A program made the position numbers and the translations under genes. Positions 19,638 to 28,400 of a DNA stretch of 28,753 nt are shown here, one piece after another. How positions within the stretch are numbered: position 1 is the first letter of the stretch; each line of letters starts with the position of its first letter. The stretch spans positions 1 through 28,753 of the IMG/VR virus record IMGVR_UViG_3300027973_000171; one strand, given 5' to 3'. The notes beneath the pieces are model-generated. The model saw nothing but the letters and a program-made list of their open reading frames with translations. It ran no database searches and had not been told where the DNA came from. Source of the DNA: a virus.

Positions 19638-21743
19638 TTATCTTGTAATACAATCAATGTTTTGTTTAATTTCACCTTGAGGTGTAATTGGTTTCTTTTT
19701 AAGATTTCCTTTTAAGATAGCACCCTTTCCAATTTCGGATTTAATTGTAAATATTGGCGGATCCGTAACATTAGGCGATTCTATGTTGCTATTTATTGGC
19801 GTTACAGTATTGATACGTCCATCAATAGTATTGATAGTATATGAATTACCAAAGTTATCGGTGATAACGTCCTCATTGGTATAATCTTCACCTGGTTCAA
19901 CAACTAAAACATCATTGATAATATATTCTATATTGGTATTAGGTGTATTAGGAGGTGTATTGGGAGGTGTTGGAGTTACTTCATCAATAGGATAGTTTTC
20001 ACCTTCAGAAACAAAGTAGATTGATGTAACCTCTCCAGCATCATTAATAACAGATCTTCCAATAGCACCATACCCTTGGCCACATTCATCAGTAACTTCT
20101 ATAAATGGTGGGAAGTCGTATCCAGATCCACCACTTGTAATAATTGCACCAATAATACTTCCAGTAGAACTACGTCCTTCTCCAACCAATGAACCAAATA
20201 TTGGAATAGCGGAAGCACCAGATCCTTCACTACCAAAAATACTAATCTTTGTTCCACCACAATTTAATCTTGGTCCTGCATAACAAGAACTCAAAACACT
20301 TGAAAATCCAGGAGTGCCAATGCTTGGATTTAAGAAGTCCATAGATCCAATAGAACCTACTAAATCACTAATGGCACCTCCAGCAGAAAGTATAGATTGG
20401 GCAATTGAGTTTGCTTCATTTGCAGTTTTTAAGATTTGTTCAAAAGGAACTCCTGGAGCATTTTTGGCACCCTTACCAATCACCCATTGATTTGTGTTTG
20501 CATTAAAATTTGGTGCAATCTCACCACAACCTAAATCTGAAACAAGACCAGCAATACCTTCTACAGTATTACGAAGAGTATTAGCAACACTAAATCCACC
20601 AGAAATTTTAGAAACTGCATCCATTGCGGCAGATAGTCCGCTAGTAATGCCACCAATAATACTATTAATTAATGAACCAACTGCTTGATTTGCAACACAA
20701 GAAACAAAATTGGCAACATTTTCGACAACGGATTTGAGAATTGATTTAATAATGCTTCCTAATCCGTTCAATACACTGTTTGCGATACAAGATAATAACT
20801 TTTGAATATTGGAAATTGGAGGAACTAATGCTGTTTGTGCTGCAACTCCTGCTTTATGGGCAATTGAAGAACTTTTAGTTGCTGCAAAAACAGTTGAATA
20901 AACACTCTTATACAGAGCTTTAAGTCCTTTGTTTAATACTGGTGCTAGTTTTTTATAAAGACCATTTACCATACTACCGACTAAACCACTAGCAATCTTT
21001 TGAACCTTTGCAGTGATTTTATCGATCTCCAAATTAATATCTCTTTTCAGATTATCGATTGAAGTGCTAATACTTCCAACTGCCTCATTAATGCTATTAG
21101 TAATACTTTGAATTTTTTTAACTAGATTATCAATCTCCGTGGTTATTTTATTAATTGTATTATCTGGTGATGGACTTGCAGCGTTGACTGTATCTCCAAT
21201 GGCACGAAAATATGAAATTTCATCAGAACCTATTTGTTTTGCCTGAGTTGGTGATACATTTCTTGGAGATTTTTGTGTTGCGGCATTTTGTTCATTGGAT
21301 TCATTCTTCTTGACACGACTTCCATCATTCTTAATCTTATCGGTATATCCAGTAAATGCTTGAAATGGTCCTGCATAATCTTTTGATGGAACTTGAGAAG
21401 TTCTACCAAAGCATCCCACAATCACAGGAATCTGAGCATTATCCCCGTCCAGAAAAAATCCAAAAACAGTATCACCACCGTGAACCTTTATATTACTTGC
21501 ATTATTTCCTGCACCAGTTCCTGATGTAGTTGGAAGCAAACATTGTGCCCAAGGAAGATCTTCATTCGGAAGTTCAACTTCACTGTATGGGTGATAACCC
21601 ATAATACGAACCTTTGCCCTATTTCCCCAACCAGCACCATTTGCCTGCCCCCCCTGAGCATCCACAGGAGCAACCTGACCGATCCACCAAAGAAATCCGT
21701 CTCTTCCTACAAAGTTACTACGAATTAAAGAACTATCCAGCAT
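19638..21743 (-). CDS. gp5: gp5-like baseplate hub OB-fold protein, no lysozyme (701 aa)
   Basis: Residues about 10-115 align by eye with the OB-fold of T4 gp5: FVGRDGFLWWIGQV, RAKVRIMGYHPYS, EDLPWAQCLLPTTSG, then GGDTVFGFFLDGDNAQIPVIVGCFG. The lysozyme domain that follows in T4 is absent. Instead there is a helical coiled-coil stretch (about 195-260), a long amphipathic or hydrophobic helical region rich in Ser, Val and Ile (260-400), and a C-terminal part with GGSGY beta modules (IITSGGSGYDFPPFIEV at 534 and two weaker copies). The gene lies between the gp27-like hub and the needle, the T4 order. It should form the central hub trimer and carry the needle. Confidence 0.82.
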   Translation of the reverse strand: MLDSSLIRSNFVGRDGFLWWIGQVAPVDAQGGQANGAGWGNRAKVRIMGYHPYSEVELPNEDLPWAQCLLPTTSGTGAGNNASNIKVHGGDTVFGFFLDGDNAQIPVIVGCFGRTSQVPSKDYAGPFQAFTGYTDKIKNDGSRVKKNESNEQNAATQKSPRNVSPTQAKQIGSDEISYFRAIGDTVNAASPSPDNTINKITTEIDNLVKKIQSITNSINEAVGSISTSIDNLKRDINLEIDKITAKVQKIASGLVGSMVNGLYKKLAPVLNKGLKALYKSVYSTVFAATKSSSIAHKAGVAAQTALVPPISNIQKLLSCIANSVLNGLGSIIKSILKSVVENVANFVSCVANQAVGSLINSIIGGITSGLSAAMDAVSKISGGFSVANTLRNTVEGIAGLVSDLGCGEIAPNFNANTNQWVIGKGAKNAPGVPFEQILKTANEANSIAQSILSAGGAISDLVGSIGSMDFLNPSIGTPGFSSVLSSCYAGPRLNCGGTKISIFGSEGSGASAIPIFGSLVGEGRSSTGSIIGAIITSGGSGYDFPPFIEVTDECGQGYGAIGRSVINDAGEVTSIYFVSEGENYPIDEVTPTPPNTPPNTPNTNIEYIINDVLVVEPGEDYTNEDVITDNFGNSYTINTIDGRINTVTPINSNIESPNVTDPPIFTIKSEIGKGAILKGNLKKKPITPQGEIKQNIDCITR

Positions 21744-21745
21744 CT

Positions 21746-23092
21746 TTAACTTTCCTTATTATTTTTTCCATAACGACCAAATGTGTCTCTGACCAATTTC
21801 ATTGAAGTGTATGATGCATTGGAATCAAAGTGATGACACAATTCCTTAATCATATATAGACCGCTCTGGTCCTGATCATATTCCTTTCCTTCTGCTCTAG
21901 AAATCTTAGGAAACAGGCATTCAATAATGTCACCTGCTCTTAAATTAGTGTTGGAAGATACTGTCATACTTAAAGTCTGAGTGAACAAAACATTATATCT
22001 CATAATCGCTTGAGATTGATACTTAAATGGGTCAGAGTTTTCTTCTTTAGAAACATCTTTTTCCATTGTTCCAATATCTAATACCTGAGTTAAGATTCTA
22101 GAAGGAATATCGCCTAAGGTTTCTGGAGATCCTGGAGAGATCTTAGGAAGATCAATCTGTTTACCCAGATTTTTGGATTTTCCAGCATAGTCTTCGAGTT
22201 TAAATACCCCCTTTTCTGGAGGAGTAAACTCAAACGTTAATGGATTATAGAACATTCTATAACTTGAATATGTCCCTAAACGAAGTTTTTCTAAAAGATT
22301 TTGATTTCGATTGGTAACATAACTCAAAATATTAAAATCAGTATCAGTTTCTGCTGCAGATGTATTAACTTGACTATAAGTATAAGTTGCCTTTGGTTCT
22401 TGTGTGATCAACTTATCAATCGATCTAAAATGAAATCCTTCTTTAGTTTGAAAGAAAACAAATCCTGCAGTTCCATCTTCACTTGACAGTTCTGGAACTC
22501 CCTTAGATGCTAACCAAACTAAAACTGTAAATGGTTTGCGAAGATTACCTATAAATCCATATTTGTTTTGTGCTCGATCAACTGCCGCAATCCTATCGGT
22601 TTTTAAATATTCTTTAATAATATCAGTTACTGATGCATCAATCGTGGATGAGGTTGGATATTTCTTGGCAACTCTGGATGTTTCGTTTGTGATTGCTTCT
22701 CTTGATACTAGATTGAGTACAAAGGTTTCTCTCTGTGTTTCACTGATCACATTTGAGATGCTAGAAACATACAAATAATCATCTGGGTCTGTAGAAAAGT
22801 CTAATCCAGGATTAGATTCACTATTTCCAGTAATCTTTATTGAAACTCTTTCACCACCTCTTAAGGGAAGACCATTATAGATTGATTGAAGATCTCCATC
22901 AGGATTACCTTCATTATCAGAACCAGGAACAGAATCTCCACCATTAGTAACAACTAACTTTGCAGTAATCGTTGGTGAAAAGATATCTTCATAGTAATCA
23001 ATAGAAACAGTTCCTAGTCTAATATCAACTGTCTTCTTTTTATCGGTTGATTCTATGAAGAGTTCTTCATATATGGACTTATTAATCGTCAT
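21746..23092 (-). CDS. gp27: Baseplate hub protein, gp27-like (448 aa)
   Basis: The N-terminus (YEELFIESTDKKKTVDIRLG, SIDYYEDIFSPTITAKL) and the C-terminal barrel (LRAGDIIECLFPKI, SGLYMIKELCHHFD, TSMKLVRDTFGRYG) follow the pattern of tail hub proteins of the gp27/GpD type. These form a torus between the tube and the OB-fold spike protein. T4 gp27 has 391 residues, so this one is slightly longer. It starts one base after the stop codon of the 652-aa gene and ends two bases before the gp5-like gene, matching the functional order. The assignment rests on pattern and position rather than a strict motif. Confidence 0.75.
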   Translation of the reverse strand: MTINKSIYEELFIESTDKKKTVDIRLGTVSIDYYEDIFSPTITAKLVVTNGGDSVPGSDNEGNPDGDLQSIYNGLPLRGGERVSIKITGNSESNPGLDFSTDPDDYLYVSSISNVISETQRETFVLNLVSREAITNETSRVAKKYPTSSTIDASVTDIIKEYLKTDRIAAVDRAQNKYGFIGNLRKPFTVLVWLASKGVPELSSEDGTAGFVFFQTKEGFHFRSIDKLITQEPKATYTYSQVNTSAAETDTDFNILSYVTNRNQNLLEKLRLGTYSSYRMFYNPLTFEFTPPEKGVFKLEDYAGKSKNLGKQIDLPKISPGSPETLGDIPSRILTQVLDIGTMEKDVSKEENSDPFKYQSQAIMRYNVLFTQTLSMTVSSNTNLRAGDIIECLFPKISRAEGKEYDQDQSGLYMIKELCHHFDSNASYTSMKLVRDTFGRYGKNNKES

Positions 23093-25051
23093 TTATGTAT
23101 ATGCTAGTTCTAGAAGTAATCTGTGTGTCATAAGTCTATTTAACTCAATTTCACTAGAGGAAACATTGGGCATAGATTGACCTCCACCACCTTCCCCACC
23201 CATTGGAACTGGCATTTGTGGCGCTTGTGGTTGAGCAACTACAACTGTAGGTCCAGATCTTTCAGGAGTCATTGCCTGCATTTGTTGTGTTGATCCAGTT
23301 GGTGGTGCAGTGATTTTTGCAGGTGTTGTTATAGTTGTTGGTTGACCAGCAACTCCAGTAAGTGTTTTACCAATTGAAAGCATTCCAATATAAGGTCTTG
23401 GATCTATTGCCTTTCCATTAGGTCTAACTTCAAAGTGCAAGTGAATTCCAGTACTACCACCAGTACTACCAATTTCACCAATTGTTTGCCCATTGTAAGA
23501 TTGACCATTCTTAACAAATACTTTTGCTAAGTGTGCAAAACGATAGATTGTATTTCCAGATTTAATGTCAACAAAATTACCATATCCACCAGGATCAAAA
23601 CCAATATAATCAATTTTACCTGATTGTTTAAATGCAACATAATAACCAGGGCCTGCTGGTGCAATATCAATTCCTGCGTGTCTGTGTCCCCCTCTTGCTT
23701 CTCCAAAACTTCCAGTAATTTGTCCTGCTGCTCCGCCAGGTCTTCCTTTAAATTGATCTTGAACAGAAGTTGTGACTGCTGGTGCTGGTTTTGGTGGTGC
23801 TGGTTTTGGTGGTGTTGGAGCAGGTTTTGTTGTTGCTGGTGCATTTGGAGATCCAATCTGGTTAAAAGCTTCTTGAACATCTGAATTTTTAACCGTAGCG
23901 TAGTTTGGTGGTGGATAAAAACTTTTTCCGCTTGGAGTTGGAATTCCTGCCCACTCCTGTGCTAACCTTAGTTGAGCTTCTTTTGGATTATTTTTAACCA
24001 TATCAATGGTAATTTCTTTCTTTTTTTCAATAAGTGCTATGGCCATTTTATCTTGATTTGCTGGACTAAAAAGATCTGTTGGTTTTAATCCAGCATACGC
24101 AGCCTGCCCCATAATATCCATAAATTGATATCTACCTGAAGCGCCAGATCCCCATTTTTTATAATTTTCTCTCTGAACTTTATCAGCCTCGGCAATTGTT
24201 AACTTAGAATATCCTGGATATATTCCACCAAATCTACTATCATACGATCCACCACTAGATTCTGCTTTAGATATCAAATCCAATACGGGTTTCCATTTTC
24301 CACCTCCACCTCCACCTCCACCACCAGATGGTCGTTGTGATGGTTGAGGACTGGGAGGATTGGTTTGATTTGGAGGAATTTCACCCTCTCTAGGAAGAAC
24401 TCCACCTTGTGGTATTTTTGGTTTAGTAAAATCCAAAGGTTCTCTAAGAATATCCAGTGCAGCATCAAATGACCTTTCAATAGATTCAAATCCCCTGGAC
24501 ATTTGATTCATGGAAGATGATATATCATTTCCAATATTGGAAAATTTAAATTGGATTATGTCAGAAAAAACATTATTAAGTAAACTCCCAAATCCAGATA
24601 GTATCTGCGTTATTCCACTAACAAATCCACCTAAAGCACCAACAATTCCTCGAATTTTTCGAATCAATTGTTCGCCAAGTTTTATAATAAGTGGGAGATT
24701 GTTGAGTAACCATCCAACCATCAAGGTTCCTACAAAATCCATAATTCTTCCAAGGAATCCTTTAGTGCTATTTGCAATTACTTCTTTCTGTCTTTTAAAT
24801 GCCCCACGAACACCAGATGATTCAATAATATCTTCTTGTTCTTTTCTTCTTACTGCTTCTCTTCTTCTCTGAAAAAGAACATTATCTCTTGCAATTGATT
24901 CTCGTTTAAATCTAGTACTCTTTAATAAAATCGTATTTGTTTTTAATGCAGAAGATTTTGCTTGCTTAATTCCTTTTCCCAAAGAAAAAACCGACTTTGA
25001 AATATTGGAGATATTAATTGATGATCTATATGCGGACTGTGCTACTGCCAT
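23093..25051 (-). CDS. Tape-measure-like tail protein with glycosidase and M23 domains (652 aa)
   Basis: The domains are, in order: an N-terminal basic helical region (1-100); a hydrophobic segment DFVGTLMVGWLLNNLPLIIKL (105-125) with following helices; a Pro/Gly linker with nine glycines (243-251); a lysozyme- or transglycosylase-like domain (252-400) with a probable catalytic Glu264 in ISKAESSGG and the GRYQFM motif (306-311); a proline-rich linker; and an M23 LytM-type metallopeptidase (440-560) with H458xxxD462, H507 and H537-L-H539. The last 55 residues resemble those of the neighbouring 515-aa protein. It should digest the sugar strands and peptide bridges of the cell wall during tail penetration, doing the job of the missing gp5 lysozyme. 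Confidence 0.82.
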   Translation of the reverse strand: MAVAQSAYRSSINISNISKSVFSLGKGIKQAKSSALKTNTILLKSTRFKRESIARDNVLFQRRREAVRRKEQEDIIESSGVRGAFKRQKEVIANSTKGFLGRIMDFVGTLMVGWLLNNLPLIIKLGEQLIRKIRGIVGALGGFVSGITQILSGFGSLLNNVFSDIIQFKFSNIGNDISSSMNQMSRGFESIERSFDAALDILREPLDFTKPKIPQGGVLPREGEIPPNQTNPPSPQPSQRPSGGGGGGGGGKWKPVLDLISKAESSGGSYDSRFGGIYPGYSKLTIAEADKVQRENYKKWGSGASGRYQFMDIMGQAAYAGLKPTDLFSPANQDKMAIALIEKKKEITIDMVKNNPKEAQLRLAQEWAGIPTPSGKSFYPPPNYATVKNSDVQEAFNQIGSPNAPATTKPAPTPPKPAPPKPAPAVTTSVQDQFKGRPGGAAGQITGSFGEARGGHRHAGIDIAPAGPGYYVAFKQSGKIDYIGFDPGGYGNFVDIKSGNTIYRFAHLAKVFVKNGQSYNGQTIGEIGSTGGSTGIHLHFEVRPNGKAIDPRPYIGMLSIGKTLTGVAGQPTTITTPAKITAPPTGSTQQMQAMTPERSGPTVVVAQPQAPQMPVPMGGEGGGGQSMPNVSSSEIELNRLMTHRLLLELAYT

Positions 25052-25052
25052 T

Positions 25053-26600
25053 TTAGATCACCACGTTGTAATGAGCTTGAGAATACAGCACATAGAAATT
25101 ATCTGGATTTGATGAAGAAATCGCAGGGACATTGTTTGCTACTCTACCATTACCACCAGATGGTGCAGACTGTGCTGGAGCAGGTGGAGATGGCGCCATC
25201 ACAACTGTTGGTTGTGGTTCTGGTAAAGGACCAACACTCTGCATTTTCTGTTGAGATTCTTGAGATTTCAAAGGTTGAATCTGTGCTTGATTGGAAAATA
25301 CTGAAGAATAATCTGTAGGTTGACCTTGTGGAGTTACTGCTGCTGCTTGACTATCTGCTCCAGATTCTCCTGCCACTGGAGCAATATTCATAGTTCCAAA
25401 CTCTGGTGGTTTTGAAAAATCTTGAGACTCTTTGTTTTCAGATTCTTTAGGTGTTGCTGGAGTTTTTGCTGGTTTTTTGTTTTCGTTCTTTCCTAGAAAA
25501 GTTCCCTCAAAAGCACCAAACTCTCTGGCAACATCTAATCCTATAGCAGGCCATCCAAGTAATGGTACTGCAGAAGCAGCAGATAAAGATCCACCAACCA
25601 TATCACCCTGAGAATATCTGTAACCAGCAATACCCAAACTAATTGGGGCCAAAAGTTTTGATCCAAAACCTAAAGCTCCCTTAAATAGATTTTTACTACC
25701 TTTTAGTCCTGCTTCTGCACCAGTTTCAAGAATTTCTGCCCCTGCTTTTGCTTCCGCTCCAGCAACTGTTGCCCCTGCTTTTACTTCCGCTGCTCCAACT
25801 TTTGCTCCTGCTTCTGCTGTTGTTTCTGCAGCAGATGCTGAAGCACTTGCTGACACTTTAGGTGGTGGAGTAGGTGGTTTGACAATATTCAATAATCCCT
25901 TTCCAGCGTCTTTAACCGCATTAATTAATGCTACAACTGGTTTAAGAAAAAGACCACCAACAACACTAGAAGTTATTTTAGCAACGACTCTTGTTGAGGC
26001 ATTTAATAAAGCAGATAATCCACCATTAATCGCTAATAATATTCCACCAACAACACCAAGATTTTTTATTACATTACTTTTAATTTCTTCTAATCGTTTA
26101 CTATTTTTTGTAATTAATGCTTGTATTACTTGAATGCTTTGATTTGCTATCCAACCACTCAATAAAATAGTAAAGAACTGTCCTACCTTATCTAATGTAA
26201 ATTTTGCTTTCGCTGCAATTTTTGCCACAGGAGAAATCAATGCAGATTGCATTTTTTTCTCAATTATACTTTCTTTTCCTTCCCTTAACTGCTGTTGTGC
26301 TAATATTCGTTCTTGATTCTGGTTTTGTAACTCTCTTCGTTTATCTAGAGCACTGTCATTTGCAATCGAAACACCAATCTGTTGAAGTGCTGCACTTAAA
26401 GACATTATCTGCTGAGACATTCCAGATATCTGGTTTGAAACAGATGTAAGTGCTAATTCATTTCTTGTTAATATACCTATAGTTTGTGGATCTGGTCCAG
26501 AAGGAGCAGCGGCACGAGGATTTCTACCAAAAACACTAGAGGAGACCGTGGATCTGGCAACTCTTATTCCACCTAGTATTGGTGATGAAAACTCAGCCAT
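25053..26600 (-). CDS. Tape-measure-like tail protein (515 aa), paralogue of the next gene
   Basis: The N-terminus contains a coiled-coil stretch (about 85-135, QNQERILAQQQLREGKESIIEK) and a hydrophobic helix (VGQFFTILLSGWIANQ). Then come two more hydrophobic helices (VVGGILLAINGGLSALLN, VVGGLFLKPVVALI), an Ala-rich helix (about 245-290), a membrane-like region near 305-375 and a disordered Pro/Gln-rich tail. The FFTILLSGWIANQ region and the tail PTVVMAPSPPAPAQ match the corresponding parts of the 652-aa protein, so the two are paralogues that differ in the middle. It lies downstream of gp51, a position where tail length and hub assembly proteins are found. It may be the tape measure or a gp29-like hub component; no enzymatic motif is present. 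Confidence 0.68.
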   Translation of the reverse strand: MAEFSSPILGGIRVARSTVSSSVFGRNPRAAAPSGPDPQTIGILTRNELALTSVSNQISGMSQQIMSLSAALQQIGVSIANDSALDKRRELQNQNQERILAQQQLREGKESIIEKKMQSALISPVAKIAAKAKFTLDKVGQFFTILLSGWIANQSIQVIQALITKNSKRLEEIKSNVIKNLGVVGGILLAINGGLSALLNASTRVVAKITSSVVGGLFLKPVVALINAVKDAGKGLLNIVKPPTPPPKVSASASASAAETTAEAGAKVGAAEVKAGATVAGAEAKAGAEILETGAEAGLKGSKNLFKGALGFGSKLLAPISLGIAGYRYSQGDMVGGSLSAASAVPLLGWPAIGLDVAREFGAFEGTFLGKNENKKPAKTPATPKESENKESQDFSKPPEFGTMNIAPVAGESGADSQAAAVTPQGQPTDYSSVFSNQAQIQPLKSQESQQKMQSVGPLPEPQPTVVMAPSPPAPAQSAPSGGNGRVANNVPAISSSNPDNFYVLYSQAHYNVVI

Positions 26601-26769
26601 TTGATATGCCGCTCTTTAGATTTTCTTCTTCAATATACTGTTGAAGAAGAGAAAGATAAATCTCCCTCTCCCAAGGTATCATATTTTCTAACTCTGTCAA
26701 ACTATATTTATGATGTTGCATCAAGGCAAAATTAACTTTATAGTATGACGCAAGATCCTCATGCGCCAT
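26593..26769 (-). CDS. gp51: Baseplate hub assembly protein, short gp51-like (58 aa)
   Basis: Hand-translated because it is short: it starts MAHEDLASYYKVNFALMQHH, continues KYSLTELENMIPWEREIYLS, then ends in an acidic helix and NLKSGISNG. The opening motif YYKxNFALMQHHKYS and the following PWERE are, to my recollection, typical of the short gp51 of marine T4-like phages, which is far smaller than the 249-aa T4 protein. The layout, a small helical protein between gp26 and a tape-measure-like gene, also resembles tape-measure chaperones of other phages. It starts two nt after the gp26 stop and its stop overlaps the next start by 8 nt. It probably acts as an assembly factor absent from the final particle. 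Confidence 0.7.
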   Translation of the reverse strand: MAHEDLASYYKVNFALMQHHKYSLTELENMIPWEREIYLSLLQQYIEEENLKSGISNG

Positions 26770-26771
26770 AC

Positions 26772-27491
26772 TTACGCGAAAAAAGCAGATAAACCCTCCA
26801 AAACTACTTCACTTTCAACATTTGTTTTTGGATTTTTGATTTTAATGCTGTGAGAAAGTTTTGGCATCGTATCAAAGAACTTTTCAATTTCTTTGAATTG
26901 TTTGGAACTTAGTTGCTCAAGAAACTCATTTAGTTCTTTTTTAGTGCAATCAGCGGCAGACCAAGATTCTTCTTCAGAGTAAACTTGCTCAATGCATGAA
27001 GAAATCAAGTCAAAAGTTTCATCAACTCCAATATTTCCTCCCATAGAGAAGTTGTTTTTAATAAACTCATTCATTGATGGATACTTCATTCTAAGAACTA
27101 AAGTATCATCAAGTTTAATATCTCTAGAATGCTCTTCAGAAACTTGAACTTGAATTTCGTCGAGATTGATTGTAGTCGGAACCTGAGTCTCATTATCATC
27201 TGGGCAGGTTACAAGAACTTCTACTTCTTCACCTACAGATTTGCCACGAATGTTTAGGAAGAGATACTCAATATCAAATGTGGAAAGTTCGTCTACTTTA
27301 ACGCCTTTTGTGAGAATACAATTTGATATTACGTTCTTAACTGAATTTGCAATCTGATTGGAATCTTCACTTTCCATTGCAATAATAAGGATCTTTTCTT
27401 CTTTAACCAGAAAAGGACGATATTTAACTTTCTTTTTGGATGATGGCACTTCCAACTCATATGTTGGTGTTGCAATTTTTGGTAAAGGCAT
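26772..27491 (-). CDS. gp26: Baseplate hub subunit gp26 (239 aa)
   Basis: The N-terminal stretch MPLPKIATPTYELEVPSSKK followed by KVKYRPFLVKEEKILIIAME is the hallmark of the gp26 family of T4-like phages, and the length (T4 gp26 has 208 residues) fits. The central part alternates acidic helices and strands (DIEYLFLNIRGKSVGEE, VLVTCPDDNE). In T4, gp26 belongs to the hub assembly pathway together with gp51, which lies immediately downstream here. A late-type TCTAAATA lies 26 nt upstream and overlaps the end of the gp48-like gene, so this is a second entry point into the operon. Confidence 0.85.
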   Translation of the reverse strand: MPLPKIATPTYELEVPSSKKKVKYRPFLVKEEKILIIAMESEDSNQIANSVKNVISNCILTKGVKVDELSTFDIEYLFLNIRGKSVGEEVEVLVTCPDDNETQVPTTINLDEIQVQVSEEHSRDIKLDDTLVLRMKYPSMNEFIKNNFSMGGNIGVDETFDLISSCIEQVYSEEESWSAADCTKKELNEFLEQLSSKQFKEIEKFFDTMPKLSHSIKIKNPKTNVESEVVLEGLSAFFA

Positions 27492-27517
27492 AATAACCTA
27501 TAGAATTCATATATTTT

Positions 27518-27525
27518 TATTTAGA
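27518..27525 (-). promoter_or_regulatory. Late-type promoter TCTAAATA
   Basis: Minus-strand TCTAAATA (27525-27518) lies 26 nt before the gp26 ATG at 27491 and is identical to the pair of motifs at 28361-28400. Confidence 0.55.
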
Positions 27526-28360
27526 GAGTTCTACGAGATCCAATTACATCATTAACTTGTGGATTATTTGAATTATTTGAAATTGGACCACCAATACCTC
27601 TTGGACGAGGATCATCTAGTCTACCTGTACCGACATTTAGATTTCTCCAAATCATTTCGTCCCTTCCTGTTGCAAGACGAGTTGATGTATCTGCACCCGT
27701 TCCATCTCTTCTTTCCCTATCCGCAACAGCATTCTTATTATTATCAATGTCATTATAAATGTCAAAACTTAAGGTTTTTCCAGAAACGTATCTTTCATAA
27801 CTAAATGATGCACTTGCTTTTAAAATATCAGATGCTCCGTATTGAACTAAAATGGAGTTTAATGAAAGTGGAAATAAACCATAGAAAGTATATTCAATCT
27901 CGCGTCTATAATCTCTATCAAATTTAATAATCTTAGTTTGATTTGTTTTATATTGTTCTGGGTATCTCATCCTAAAGTAATATCCTTCATTGTATGGAGA
28001 TGCCTGAGATCCACTGGAAATATATTCCATCCAATGCTCTAAGAACTTAAGTGCTTTATATCCACTGTCAACATAAAACTCAAGATCAATCTGAGTAAAT
28101 TGGCGAGTGTGTGCCATCTTCTCAGCAACACCCATATAGTTTCCTACAATATCTGTCGTTGCAAAAGAACTTCCAGGTAAGGATGCAGAATTGCACAATA
28201 AACCAATACTTTCACCAATGAATCTTGAACCAATGCCACGATAGGCAAGATGACTCCTAAGACCAGCAGGAAGGCCACCAAACACAACTTGATAATGTGA
28301 AGTTTGTGCCAGATCTGTGATTAGAGGTTTAAATTGTGATATTTTACGCGGAATAGGCAC
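27521..28360 (-). CDS. gp48: Baseplate tail-tube cap/initiator, gp48-like (279 aa)
   Basis: The start codon is GTG, with an AAAAGG-type ribosome site eight nt upstream. The protein (MPIPRKISQFKPLITDLAQT, then HYQVVFGGLP) has the fold signature of tail-tube-like proteins: TRQFTQIDLEFYVDSGYKALKFLEHWM, YYFRMRYPEQY and YTFYGLFPLSLNSILVQYG, followed by a strand SFSYERYV. In T4 both gp48 and gp54 have this fold and sit between hub and tube. Position before gp26 and the single copy favour gp48, but gp54 is not excluded. The last 60 residues are disordered, rich in Asn and Gly. It is the first gene of the minus-strand baseplate operon. Confidence 0.7.
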   Translation of the reverse strand: MPIPRKISQFKPLITDLAQTSHYQVVFGGLPAGLRSHLAYRGIGSRFIGESIGLLCNSASLPGSSFATTDIVGNYMGVAEKMAHTRQFTQIDLEFYVDSGYKALKFLEHWMEYISSGSQASPYNEGYYFRMRYPEQYKTNQTKIIKFDRDYRREIEYTFYGLFPLSLNSILVQYGASDILKASASFSYERYVSGKTLSFDIYNDIDNNKNAVADRERRDGTGADTSTRLATGRDEMIWRNLNVGTGRLDDPRPRGIGGPISNNSNNPQVNDVIGSRRTL

Positions 28361-28369
28361 TCTAAATAC
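28361..28369 (+). promoter_or_regulatory. Late-type promoter TCTAAATAC for gp4
   Basis: TCTAAATAC on the plus strand begins 39 nt before the gp4 ATG and starts one base after the gp48 GTG on the other strand. It forms an exact inverted repeat with 28392-28400. Confidence 0.55.
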
Positions 28370-28391
28370 CTTTTATGAGTCTTATTGTTAA

Positions 28392-28400
28392 GTATTTAGA
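28392..28400 (-). promoter_or_regulatory. Late-type promoter TCTAAATAC for gp48
   Basis: TCTAAATAC on the minus strand ends 31 nt before the gp48 GTG at 28360. Its first base overlaps the A of the gp4 start codon. Confidence 0.55.
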
